From Talaromyces rugulosus (taxonomy: Eukaryota; Ascomycota; Eurotiomycetes; Eurotiales; Trichocomaceae), in contig NC_049562.1 in the NCBI RefSeq assembly GCF_013368755.1, positions 2,790,001 through 2,854,000 on the forward strand: 64,000 nucleotides of DNA. Reading direction: 5' to 3'. How positions within the stretch are numbered: the stretch's first letter is position 1; each line of letters begins with the position of its first letter. Position numbers and translations under genes: made by a program. Shown here in pieces: positions 54,201 to 64,000 of the stretch. Below the pieces are notes generated by a model. The model was not told the origin of the DNA, ran no database searches, and saw nothing but the letters and a program-made list of their open reading frames with translations.

Positions 54201-55091
54201 ACAGCAGCATTCTACAGAGTCTATAGTACTACCTATACGGGAGTAGTGCAGCTGCTTGCATTGAACCAGAGGTCTGAGGGCGGATAAGAGGAGCTTCTCA
54301 AAGGATTCCGTCATAACCTTACAGTATTCGTTGTGCCTCCTATTTGTCTGGTACACTTCTGTGCGAAATGGGGCGGTCCAATTTTTGACTCCAATCGGAA
54401 AGGAGCCCCGTCAGCAACAAGACTCCACCAGAGTACCCGCTGCCTCGGTTCTGGGAGGGTGAAAGCCTCAAAAGTGGTTCCCCTAGGTACTAATTTCCTG
54501 TCCAACTTTTGGGTTGACTCAGTTGAGTCTTTTAGTTTGGAGTAAGGAGTCTCGCGAGTCAGCTCTCCACGACCCGGGCGTGCGTCTTCGTGCTGACGCC
54601 GGCCTGACGCCGGCGAGAATCTCGACGATGCCACTCTAAATAATTGATTAATGTTTAATATATCTGACTCGGATCCTCGCAAAAAAAATGTGCCGATAAG
54701 CGCTGGACTGGGGGGTCGAGATCGGACAGATAGTACGGAGCATTATTGCTGTCAATAACAAATCCCTCTACTATTTTCTTTTTCAATGCAACAAGTCAAC
54801 AACTAACAACTAACTAGTTGATCAACCAACAGCTACAGTACTACTACGTATGTACTAGAACGAGCACTTTACAAAGTGCTTACTCCTAAATAACTCAACG
54901 CTCTTTGTTCACAACCCCTGTTGATTTAATTTATTTAGCCACGCCGCAAATACCGTTTTATTGACCCGCCCTCTGGAGCGCCGGCGGCAACAGAGTCAGA
55001 CGCGGCAACGAAGAGGGGGACCGTTCGCCCAGAGTCAATTTCTTTTGAACCTTCCTTATTCAGTCCCCACGGCGTTTATCAAGTATTATCG

Positions 55092-55115
55092 TTATTATTA
55101 TTATTATTATTATTA
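55092..55115. repeat. (TTA)8 microsatellite
   Basis: Eight TTA units followed by a second shorter TTA cluster near 55124-55137, directly visible. Confidence 0.85.
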
Positions 55116-56041
55116 TGTATGCATTATTATTATTATTCCAACCGTTATCTTTTATATTATTATTAGTGCTCTCGCTGAAACTGTATACACATTTCGTTTG
55201 CGCGCTAGCATGGATCCGATTCCCAGCACGTTGAAATCATTGCAGTTAAACTAGTACATTTGTAGTATCCAGCCAGTGTTTCCCGTCTTTTTTTAGCTGC
55301 GTGGTTTTTTTCTTTGTTTGTTGCATGTTGGTCTATTGGTCTGTTGGCACTAGCATCAACTATCAGGTGCCATTCGCATGGGTACAACCTTAAAGAGAGC
55401 AAAAAAGGTTCATCCCTTGCTGTTTTAGACTCGGTACACCTGTTTAACTTGTTTTGTTCGTTTTTTTTTTTTTTTCGATTAGTTGGTGGTTTTTAGTTTG
55501 GGATTATTAGTGTTCTTGGGTTTGGTGTGACTGTGCTGGCGAGCTGGGGGCCTATTTAGGGCTAGGGTTGGTTGTACCTACCTAGGTGGTTATGGAGTTG
55601 TGACATGTATGATGTAGGTATGTAGGTGGGTGGCTTAGTAAATTGAGATAGGTTTCAACCGGCGAGTTGAAACTGATTGGTTTTGTATCATTTGATCCTA
55701 CACAATGTTATGGATGTATATATGAGCAAATTGCAAGGTATTATTTTGGCAGGTGGTATAGGAGGACTATTTGTTCGATGGACATTACAATCGCAATGTC
55801 TTGATCGTCCACCCTATATGACATCAAGAACAATAGCATTGAACATTAAACAGAAAAGTAATAACCGGTACCCTAAAATGATCCCTACAACCAGACGTAG
55901 AGTTGATTCAACATACGTAAATAGATCCACTGTTTCCAATGTTAATTTATCACTAGAATACACGAACGAAACATTCAGATGCCAAGTTAATATTATGACA
56001 TGTCCAAACATCACCAATATAAACTGACAACATCTAGAACA

Positions 56042-59000
56042 TTAAAACATCCCCTCCATATCCAAATCCGTCAAGAGCTCCGGGTTGCCCATATTCGCCA
56101 CATCAAACATATCCTCCAAACTCGTATCCATGCCCGTCCCATCATCCAGCCCAAGCCCCAAACCAGTCCCGTTGTTCGCAACCGCGTCGTTCAAGATCTG
56201 CTCGATATTTTCGTTGGATGCAGCACCACCGAGACCGTTGCTTCCACCGCCGCCGCCTGTGCCGTCTCCGTTGCCTCCGTCCCCTAGGTTCATCGGCTCG
56301 TGCGCTGCGGCGTCGAGGTTGATGTCTTGCATGATATTACTTACGTCGAGGTTGGCAACGTGGGCGGGCAGCGCAAGGAGCGAGTTTACGCGGCGCGTCA
56401 GGCGTACAATGATCTCTGCGCGTAGAGGATCCTTTTCGGAGAGTTTGGGAACGGTTTCGTGCTGCAACAGGAGTGCATCGCGCAGAGTCAAAATGGCGCA
56501 GCGCGGGAGGCTCTCTTTATTCGCGTCTATTGGATGGTACATTGCCTGCTCCAGGGCAAAGGATTCCGGCATCGGCGCGCATATCAGCGTCGCCGCAACG
56601 TCGAGGGCTAGATCGAGCGTGCCGGATTCTGCCTGGGACTTGAGCTCGTCGATCAAGACCGGGAGCACGCGAGAGGCTGTCAAGAGTCGGATGCCGGCGA
56701 GCACTTGTCGGTGCGTGTACGAGTGAGGAGACATGCTCACGTCGGCGCTGGCACTCCACAGCACCAGGCCATGGAATGTGCTTCGTATGCAGCCACTCAG
56801 TCCGCCAGAGTGCGACGTCCAGCTGTCCAGCTCGGAGCGACGGCTGCTGCCGTTGCGCTGGAAGGACAGATACGGCTCGAGTGCGTCCAGAATTGGTTTG
56901 ATATCTGTCCGTCCGGGGTGTCGAGCCCGCACGTCTTTGAGTTGTTCTTCCAACGCCCGCGCGGTGATGTTGAGCACGGTGCGATGCACTGCCTCGGCTT
57001 CGCCGGAAATCGAGTTGGGCTTGATCAGGGCATAGAGCACCTTTAACGGAATCGACGGATTGTTTTCTGATTCCCAAATGTAGCCGCCCAGCCATGAAAG
57101 CGCAAATACAAGAGAAGGAAGGAGAAACGGTTCAAGGAGGTCTGCCAAAGTCAATAGGCATGTCGAAAAATGGTACAAATCAACTCACATTCAAAGCCTC
57201 CTTTTAGAGTGTCCAATTCCAACTTTCCAACCTCACAAGCGCCCAGTGTCTGGCTGAACAAGGTAGCGACGAGCATATAAAATTCCTGTGGGCTACATGA
57301 AGACATTGTATCTTCACTAATGCCTTCAGCTATGAAGAGTGCAGAAATCCATGCGCCAAGGTTTTTGTGCTGTTTTTCTGATAGATCATCTAGTTTCAGA
57401 CTAGTTGATCCTTGATCGAGAAGCTTCAACACAAAAGACTGGGCATTCGAGATCCCCAAGTCGTATTGGTTAAGATCATACCGATATTTGAAGGCGAGAA
57501 TCAGGTGCAATATGCTACTAAATTCGTCATACACGGGTTGGTTCTCGCCTATAAACGGTTATTATAATGAAATAGAAAAATATATTTAGGTCTTACCTTG
57601 ATCTTCATCCCACTTCCACGTGTCTATGAGTGAGCAAACGGGCTGCAGAATAGCCTTGAGACTGCGAAACAAAAGCATCACGTCGAGGACCTGAGGCCGA
57701 CGAGATATCGAGTTACAGATGCCCTTCAATGTGACTGTTTCTCTCTGGTGACAGAGTGTGTGTATGACCTGGTAATCGATTAGTTGACGCCGCGAAAATA
57801 AACGCAAACAACTCACATCTGTGACTGCAGCAACAATGGCGCCCGCATTTCCCTCTAAGGACTCGATTTCGGATATTAGTTGATCAGCTCGCTCTTGGTT
57901 GGAGTGGATCTGGGTTGCAATATCGTCTTTGACATATCTTCCACCGACGGGCAGCGTCTGCATCGGGTTTTCACCCAGCAAACGCTCAATGCTAGACTCG
58001 GGGATGAGTCTGTGCAAAGCACACGAAAAAATAAATTCCTGTCGGACATCTGACAGCACCGTGTTGCCTTGCATCTCAAACATCTGGGAGAAAGAGGGAA
58101 ACGCATTGGGATCGACTCGGTTCAAGGCATGGCCGATACACATTTCCATGGGAATTGGGTCCATTGAGGTTGCTGCCATACTAGCCAGGAGTGGTGGCAG
58201 CTTGTTGACAAGAAAAGAACGAAAAACAAACATATTTCGACCAGATTCATTGCGATACATGCCATTAGATAGCACATCAAATGTTGCAGTAATGAGTTCT
58301 TGGACGAGCATTTCATAATGACCCTATGGACAGTCAATAAACCAGACACAGCAATCGAATAGCAGTAAAGTTACCCCGTAGCGATTTGATAAGTAATTCA
58401 AAAGCATATTGTCGTCAACAAGCGGACGACCGACGAGCTAGTCTTGTCAGCAATCCCATTGTATCTCAAGGTGAACAGAAAAAACCCACCATAGCATTGA
58501 TATACACATAGAGACCAGCTCTAGAGTTAATTATAGGACCGTCAATCACAGATGCCTCGAATTGAAGAGCGTCCATGTTCATGCCGTCCATCATCTGGAC
58601 GTCGAGATCTTTCGGAGCAGGCTCTCCGTATAGTTGGTACACCTTTTGCAGGTTGTCCAGGCGTGTCCGCAAATTCATCGATATGGTAGCGGAGGAAGAT
58701 AGGTATGCAGTGAGGGCATGACCTAGTGGGATTTTGAAGCCTGGCATTGATCAATACATACATATACATATATTAAATGAAGCGGGACACGTACCTTGTG
58801 AGAGATCAGAAGACAGAGCGTCAACCCCTCTTTCGGTTGCCGACAGTGCAATCAGCATGATCCCCAGAGATTCAAACAAAGCCAGCGCATCCGGCAGGTT
58901 CAGCAAGCCTCCAGACTGCTGGTCTTCGGCGAGGCTGCTGGTATGCGCGCGAACCAAGGCCAAGATCCATTCCGATGCCTCTGTAAATATGCCGGTAACT

Positions 59001-59407
59001 TCCCGACTGCTTAGAGACAGTTCCGGGGTAGTTATTGGGACTATGGCATCCTGGACAATCCGGGTGTCGGTCATGAGAGTAGACGACAACTTGGCGGTCC
59101 CTTTCTTGCTCTCGTCTGCAGACTGGGCGTAATCGCCAACTGAAGAATGCCGTCGGAGGCCATTCAGCACTGGCGCAATTTTGGTCTTCCCAATCTTGGT
59201 GAGAGCATCGATATACAGCGGTATGAGCGGGTCATATTGCCCTTTGGTAACAGTGCGCGACTCGAGAATCACATCGACCAGAGAGGCTTCCGACAGCGGA
59301 GCGCGTTTGGCCAGAAGGTTGACCAGGTTACAGAAATCTACCACGTCAATGCGGCGGGCTAGACATTCACGGAGGAGTTTTCTCCATTGATCGATTGGCG
59401 CTGCCAT
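56042..59407 (-). CDS. med5: Mediator complex subunit Med5 (Nut1)
   Basis: Seven exons, 59407-58795, 58740-58490, 58437-58375, 58323-57817, 57768-57597, 57548-57189 and 57141-56042, give 1021 residues. Med5/Nut1 is a tail-module subunit of the Mediator coactivator, present in fungi. The N-terminus [20 protein letters not shown] followed by [16 protein letters not shown] is typical of the Aspergillus proteins. Later conserved points are [20 protein letters not shown] (exon 3), [19 protein letters not shown] and [19 protein letters not shown]. The C-terminus is Gly-rich and ends with short acidic Leu/Met motifs (DLDMEGMF). The intron at 57769-57816 (48 bp) has no in-frame stop, so the unspliced frame is also open. 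The ATG at 59407 fits the conserved start; 13 further codons upstream are unlikely to be coding. Confidence 0.9.
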
Positions 59408-60307
59408 GGCTTTTCTTGCATGTAATGTTGCATGCTCATTGGCCATTCAGAAAAAGCGGGGGGATAATCGGAAAATCTAAGAATACCATGCCATTCGATA
59501 CACATGTGGAGCGTATATATATCACAGGATACCACCGGAATAAGTTGGGAGTCAGACGTGGCCGATGAGCGCACCGACAATGCGTCCGATGAAGTCGGGT
59601 TTGTTCAATGTTTGTCTTTGATACACGGTGCACGTGATGTGTCCGCTTATGTAATAATATACCACATGTCAACCATCACAGTACTGACAGTACAGCAAAT
59701 AATGAAGTGTTCTCCTATGGTCGACTATATGTGCGCATTTAGTCATAATGTAATAAACACATATTTCAATGCTGTGTGGTGTAAATAGTTGAAGTATACA
59801 TGGCAACAATGAGACAGATAGCAACGGTACAACCGTAATTTCTAGATTTAACTGAATGCTCTAATCAATTGATTAATAAAACACCAACGCCATTATAGCA
59901 GAGAATTCTAGTTGGGAATTTTATATTTATGTCGGGTGGCCACATATACAACCTTCAACATTTGAATGTTCTATCAGTTAATGCATGTGCTTCAGCGTAT
60001 CATACAAACAAACACATAAGTTATATATCCCGTAGAGGCATGATGGTGATTCCAAACATTTCACTCAATATCGAATTAAACTACAGTTGAGTGAGACGTT
60101 CAATTCCTTATATATATCCTTATATATACATGAAATTAATTGACTTATAATGTTGATGTCAATTTAGGTCTAGACCATGTAAAAGAACATCTGGCGTTGA
60201 AAGCACACTAACCGTATATGGTTAGACCATATAAATACACCGTAAATACATATACTTGACCGGGCCACTCCCAGCAATATTCGAGTAGTAAACACATCCT
60301 AGGTGTT
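59408..60307. other. AT-rich intergenic region
   Basis: 900 bp, strongly AT-rich from about 59750, with TATATA runs near 60110-60130. The left 100-200 bp is the med5 promoter. Similar composition continues into the decayed kinase gene. No gene is supported. Confidence 0.5.
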
Positions 60308-61820
60308 ATGTTTCGTTATCAGAAACCTCTTACTCATGAAATAAGACTTGGCTTGAGAGTACCTAGTGTGGCTTCACGGTTTAGTACTTCTGTACTCACC
60401 CTAGAAGAGGATCAACATCCCAATTACGACCGGAAGAAATACTATCCTGCTCAAGTTGGAGAGACTGTATCCGATCGGTATGGCCTCATCTCAAAGCTCG
60501 GTCGGGGGGTTAACTCTACAGTTTGGTTAGCAAAAGATACCGCTCGGTTAGTTCAACTTGGTAGATTTATGTTGCTGTTTTTATGGCGTGGCGACTAACA
60601 CTGTTGAAGATGGCCTTGGCAATCAAACAAATATGTAGCTCTGAAGATTACGAATTGCGGAGAGCAAGAAATAAAAAAAGTCTGTAGAAGAGGAGATAGA
60701 ACTATCTCAGCATATATCATAATTGCACGTGCGATTTTCCCACGAAGGTCAAGTATACATTAGACTAGTGACCGAATCCTTCATCATTCCTAGTCCTTTT
60801 GAAGAGCATTTATTGCTTGATATTTAAACCTCTAAGAGAGTCTCTCTGGCTTCTAGGAAAACACAAACATCTTAAGGGTGCTAACCTACCTCTAAAGTAT
60901 TAAAGGCGTTCTTGAAACTTTTACTTCAAGGTCTGGATTTTCTTTATTCTAAGTATCATATTATACACATAGGCAAGTATTCTACTATTAAGCATAGCTT
61001 GATTTATTTCTAACAGCAATGAAGATCTAAAATCAGAAAATTTTCTGATAGTATTTGAAGATAACACTGTTCTTAATGATTATATCCAATGCTAACAGAA
61101 TCATCCAGCTACTTATAAGTCAAGCGATAATTATCTAATATATCTATCACAGCCTAATTTTAGACCTTTGAAAAAGGGGATTAGTATAGTCAAGATTAGC
61201 GACTTTAGTACTACTATATTTGGTAATATCCCAACACTCTATAATCATAATATTCAGCCTCTGTCTTTCTATACACCAGAGGTTCTTTTAGAAGCAATAT
61301 AGATATATAGTGTAGATATATAGAACTTGAGCAACGTAATAAGTATCCTAGTGAATTTCTTTATATAGACAGTGGTACTTATTACTTTTTAAAGTTATAG
61401 AAGCTTCTCGTAGATACCACCCTTTTTAACAGAATGAATCCCAGAAGCAATAAATACAGTTAAGAAAGAATTTTAGCCTAAATGATACAGTTTCTTGGTC
61501 CGCCACCTCCACAGCTATTCACGAGAGCGAATAAAGGGATGTATTCTGGGTTATTTTCCGACCAAGGTACAATTTTTCAATACCCAGTGTAGTAGTATAT
61601 ATCTGGATGCTTATTCTTGTCTTTTTTAATAGGTGAATTCAAGTATCGAAATTTGCTCCTCCCAGAAGATTTCACCTTCTCCAACCCCACTCCATTTCTC
61701 CAAGGAGAGGAAAAACGGCTCTTTCTCGAGTTTGTCAAGAAAATGCTTCGGTAGGAGCCTGAGCTGCGGTCTACGGCGGCGGAACTTTACAACGACCCGT
61801 GGTTGTCATATAAATCATAA
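60308..61820 (+). pseudogene. Decayed SRPK-like protein kinase gene
   Basis: The start is well kept: MFRYQKPLTHEIRLGLRVPS, then HPNYDRKKYYPAQVGETVSD and YGLISKLGRGVNSTVWLAKD, as in SRPK-type kinases. After a probable intron comes KYVALKITNCGEQE, then a frame with stops: VEEEIELSQHIS, FLKLLLQGLDFLYSKYHIIH, NEDLKSENFLI (degraded catalytic loop), KGISIVKISDFSTTIFG (DF-x in place of DFG) and IQPLSFYTPEVLLEA. The end is GEFKYRNLLLPEDFTFSN, then VKKMLR-stop-EPELRST. Stops replace expected Trp codons (TAG at 61306-61308, 61327-61329 and 61749-61751) and others. An intact GT...TAATAG intron at about 61567-61632 is still visible. Such kinases form expanded families in Eurotiales. The lesions match RIP-like C-to-T decay, though plain decay is possible. 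Confidence 0.75.
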
Positions 61821-62973
61821 TGAGAGAGCTTTGAATACATATATTTTCCAAGAGAATAATGCAAAATTCTTGGGTTAATTATCAGGTAGTGTAGTTTAAT
61901 CAAACTTGATAGCGTAGACTTGCCTTTTTTTTGTTTAAAAAAAAAAGCCTAGAGGACCAGAAAAAGACTGCCGGATTGGATTGGCTGCAAAAGCGCAGTT
62001 TGTAGATTTAATTTACTCTTAGACGTCGGTGATTGAGCATAAAGTAGTGGCAACGTTGGCAAGCATAATGTATATGTGTCGGCGGGGCTGCAATGCGTGG
62101 GGGTCAGTCCCGAACGGTACACATCGTGACACTGCATAGTGCTATGTAACCCTATTATTCGATTAAATGATTGACAGAAGCACCGGTCCAAGGTGGCCCA
62201 TTGACCGGACTCCAGATATAGTAATCAAAAGAATACTACGTGCTACGTTGCGAAATATCACATGTGACAGCCCACCGAAACCCAAACGCAGGAACCGTTT
62301 TAAATTCTAAACGTTGACGCATCTATATTATTGTTATTTAATAATAATAATATTATTATTATCATCATCTGCCCTTACAGTCCTACTCGCCGTACTAGAG
62401 TTCTAGCGCAACCCTAACGCTAGACAAGACCAGACAGAATTACCCCTCTGCGGCCGCCGATTGGCCCAGTGTGGAAATGAAGCAACTTCGGAAAATCTTG
62501 TAGCACAGCAATGCCATTGGCCTGCATCAATCCTTCCAGTCCACGTCACAAAGGAAGAAGGGCAAAGAAGAAGAGAAAGCTGACTCGGATACTGATCCTG
62601 TCGGCTTATTTTATGGCGGGCCGTGAGCCGTATTGAAATGGTATGTACGAGACACGGAAATAAAGTAAATAATGGAAATGAAGAAGGACGCCAAGTCTTC
62701 TGCATTCACTATGTATAAAAAATATATATATAGAAAAAAAAAAGGCAATTCTATGATGAATGCTTCCCGCTATCAAAATGCTCATATCATGTCGACATTG
62801 TCGTCGGCCTTTTCTTTTCCTTTCTTCTGGCCAATGCAGAAAATATCAGGCCAGAAAGTTCATAGACAAAAGTCCCTTGCAACCATAAAATAAACCCGTA
62901 TCTCGTGGTGTTGACATCAAGCCAACAAAAGTCCTATGAAATCAAAACGCATCAAGCTTCCTGGCCGGTTAGC
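61821..62973. other. Intergenic, no supported gene
   Basis: 1.15 kb. It contains an AT-trinucleotide cluster (TAATAATAATATTATTATTA) near 62340-62360 and A-runs. The right end is the 3' flank of the next minus-strand gene. No gene is supported. Confidence 0.45.
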
Positions 62974-63633
62974 CTATGACCTGGACGCTCGATGGCGAGA
63001 AGCCTGCGAAGAGGAATCTTGGAGCGTGTCAGGGAATCGAGGACCGACCATCCAATCTTCCATTGCGAGCCATTCACTCCAGCTTCGTTCGGCGGCCTCG
63101 AGCTCCGTGTCGATGGGGCCCTGTAGTGGCCGTAAAAAGGGCACCGTCTCCGACGGGCCCATGTCATAGTCCTTCTTGACCGAGGCCCATCCGCCGCTCT
63201 TGGCTGCAAAGAGATAATTTCGGCGTTCGTGTTCGTGTAGTGATCCAATGCCGGTTGTCCAGTCGTCGCCAAAAAATCCATGCAAAACGCCGGGAAAGTC
63301 CATTCCGGTAGCGACCAGGCGCCTGATGTAGGGAACCAACGAGACTGAGGGCGGGAGATTCGGCTGCTGCTGCTGCTGTCCCAAAGTAGACGATGCAGAG
63401 CTAGAGTTGAAGGTGGGGAAGGGTTGTTTCTGAAAGGGCAATTGGATGTTGAGAAAGGCGGAGAGCGCTTGCACAGGCACGCTGTGCTGGGCGTGGTCGA
63501 GAAAGTATCTCTGACAGCTCTGGTATCGCGGATACCATTCGAAGATGTCAAAGTTGGAGTCGTCGGATCCCTGGGAGGCCTCGGAAAGGCCGGCCATGGT
63601 GGCCGGGTCGAACTGGTTGTCCGATCCACTCAT
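62974..63633 (-). CDS. Conserved fungal protein of unknown function
   Basis: A single exon of 219 residues from the ATG at 63633 (MSGSDNQFDPATMAGLSEAS). The early region FDIFEWYPRYQSCQRYFLD, then VPYIRRLVATGMDFPGVLHG and FFGDDWTTGIGSLHEHERRN, then LFAAKSGGWASVKKDYDMGP and WSEWLAMEDWMVGPRFPD, form a pattern I recall as conserved in many ascomycetes under the label hypothetical protein. A Gln-rich insert (QQQQQ) is species-specific. There is no signal peptide or membrane helix. The role is unknown. A second frame on the same strand (63629-62952) is a shadow. Confidence 0.8.
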   Translation of the reverse strand: MSGSDNQFDPATMAGLSEASQGSDDSNFDIFEWYPRYQSCQRYFLDHAQHSVPVQALSAFLNIQLPFQKQPFPTFNSSSASSTLGQQQQQPNLPPSVSLVPYIRRLVATGMDFPGVLHGFFGDDWTTGIGSLHEHERRNYLFAAKSGGWASVKKDYDMGPSETVPFLRPLQGPIDTELEAAERSWSEWLAMEDWMVGPRFPDTLQDSSSQASRHRASRS

Positions 63634-64000
63634 CCTGGAGTGGTGCTCGTCGATGGTGACGGGCGATTTTTGGTCTGATCGAAGCCGTAATGCGGAGCTG
63701 TGAAAATGGCACGAGATCTTAGTCTGAATTGTTTTGATGTTTGAAGTGTTTGGAAGCCGGGGAAGTAGGGAGAGCGCAGGGAGAAGATGGGGGGTTGCGC
63801 AAGGCGTCTAGGTAGTACCCTACGCGCCTCTATTTTTTCGGTTCTTTTATTTTTCTCTTGTTTGTGTTTTTCCTTTTTTATTTTCGGATTCTTGTAATTT
63901 CGCAAACGGGATCGAAGCAATGCGGAATGGGGGCCGTTTACTTGCGAATGAAGAAGTCCCTTGCTCGACGGATCACGATGCGTAATCTCGACCCCAACGA
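63634..64000. other. Promoter and leader of the last gene
   Basis: 367 bp to the window edge. On the minus strand it is C/T-rich just upstream of the ATG. A small minus-strand frame at 63920-63630 is the leader read in another frame. Confidence 0.45.

Larger units (their letters stand above)
48741..56041. other. 7.3-kb gene-poor stretch
   Basis: The longest gene-free interval in the window. The first ~1.2 kb is the cdc25-gene promoter and leader (C/T tracts). The rest has many short open frames on both strands without domains, bias or plausible starts. It contains microsatellites at 51244-51270 and 55092-55115, a 16-bp palindrome at 50250-50265 and TACGGAGTA motifs near 53854-53869. I see no transposon ORF or terminal repeats. 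Non-coding transcripts cannot be excluded. Confidence 0.45.

Noticed and set aside
56085..57046. Plus-strand frames opposite med5
   Set aside because: Shadows of the coding strand; the minus-strand frame has the family motifs.
62952..63629. 225-codon minus-strand frame overlapping the last gene in another frame
   Set aside because: Arg/Ser/Pro-rich shadow; the 219-residue frame has conserved patterns.

Overview
The window is nuclear DNA of a filamentous ascomycete, most likely of the order Eurotiales (Aspergillus/Penicillium/Talaromyces relatives). The signs are small GT-AG introns of about 41-70 bp with CTAAC/CTAAT-like branch points, compact genes mostly 0.2-2 kb apart, fungal-only families (fungal_trans, fungal_trans_2, QutR, MetR/CYS-3, SKG6-like, the so-called polycystin-like family) and A/T- or pyrimidine-rich untranslated regions. 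The genus is not decided by what I can see. I worked out exon structures by hand from reading frames and splice sites; the frames close exactly for every multi-exon model given.

Left part (1-21 kb): a 5'-truncated membrane protein; ceramide synthase (lag1 type); a small secreted Cys protein; a Ser/Thr-rich single-pass wall-sensor-like protein; a broken HNH-type gene; a fungal_trans_2 regulator; the head-to-head pair rad10 (nucleotide excision repair) and nop4 (ribosome biogenesis); dap1 (cytochrome b5-like haem protein); a small conserved protein; and a Zn(II)2Cys6 regulator.

Middle (21-41 kb): a QutR-like repressor descended from the AROM enzyme; a six-exon DENN-domain protein with a C1 zinc finger; trappc13 with a predicted 7-nt microexon; a SWIM+RING protein; the kinetochore protein Chl4/CENP-N; the bZIP sulfur regulator metR with a long leader and a 635-bp intron; and a low-complexity protein usually labelled 'polycystin-like' that shows no membrane segment.

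Right part (41-64 kb): mlh3 (mismatch repair/meiosis), a Cdc25-type Ras exchange factor, a 7.3-kb stretch without a convincing gene, Mediator subunit med5/nut1, an AT-rich zone holding an SRPK-like kinase pseudogene with TGG-to-TAG-type decay, and a conserved fungal protein of unknown function.

The genes do not form a biosynthetic cluster; this is mostly housekeeping core genome (DNA repair, transcription, trafficking, lipid synthesis, signalling) with two small decayed accessory patches (about 6.2-8.8 kb and 59.4-62 kb). I saw no CRISPR array, intact transposon, rRNA or tRNA gene.
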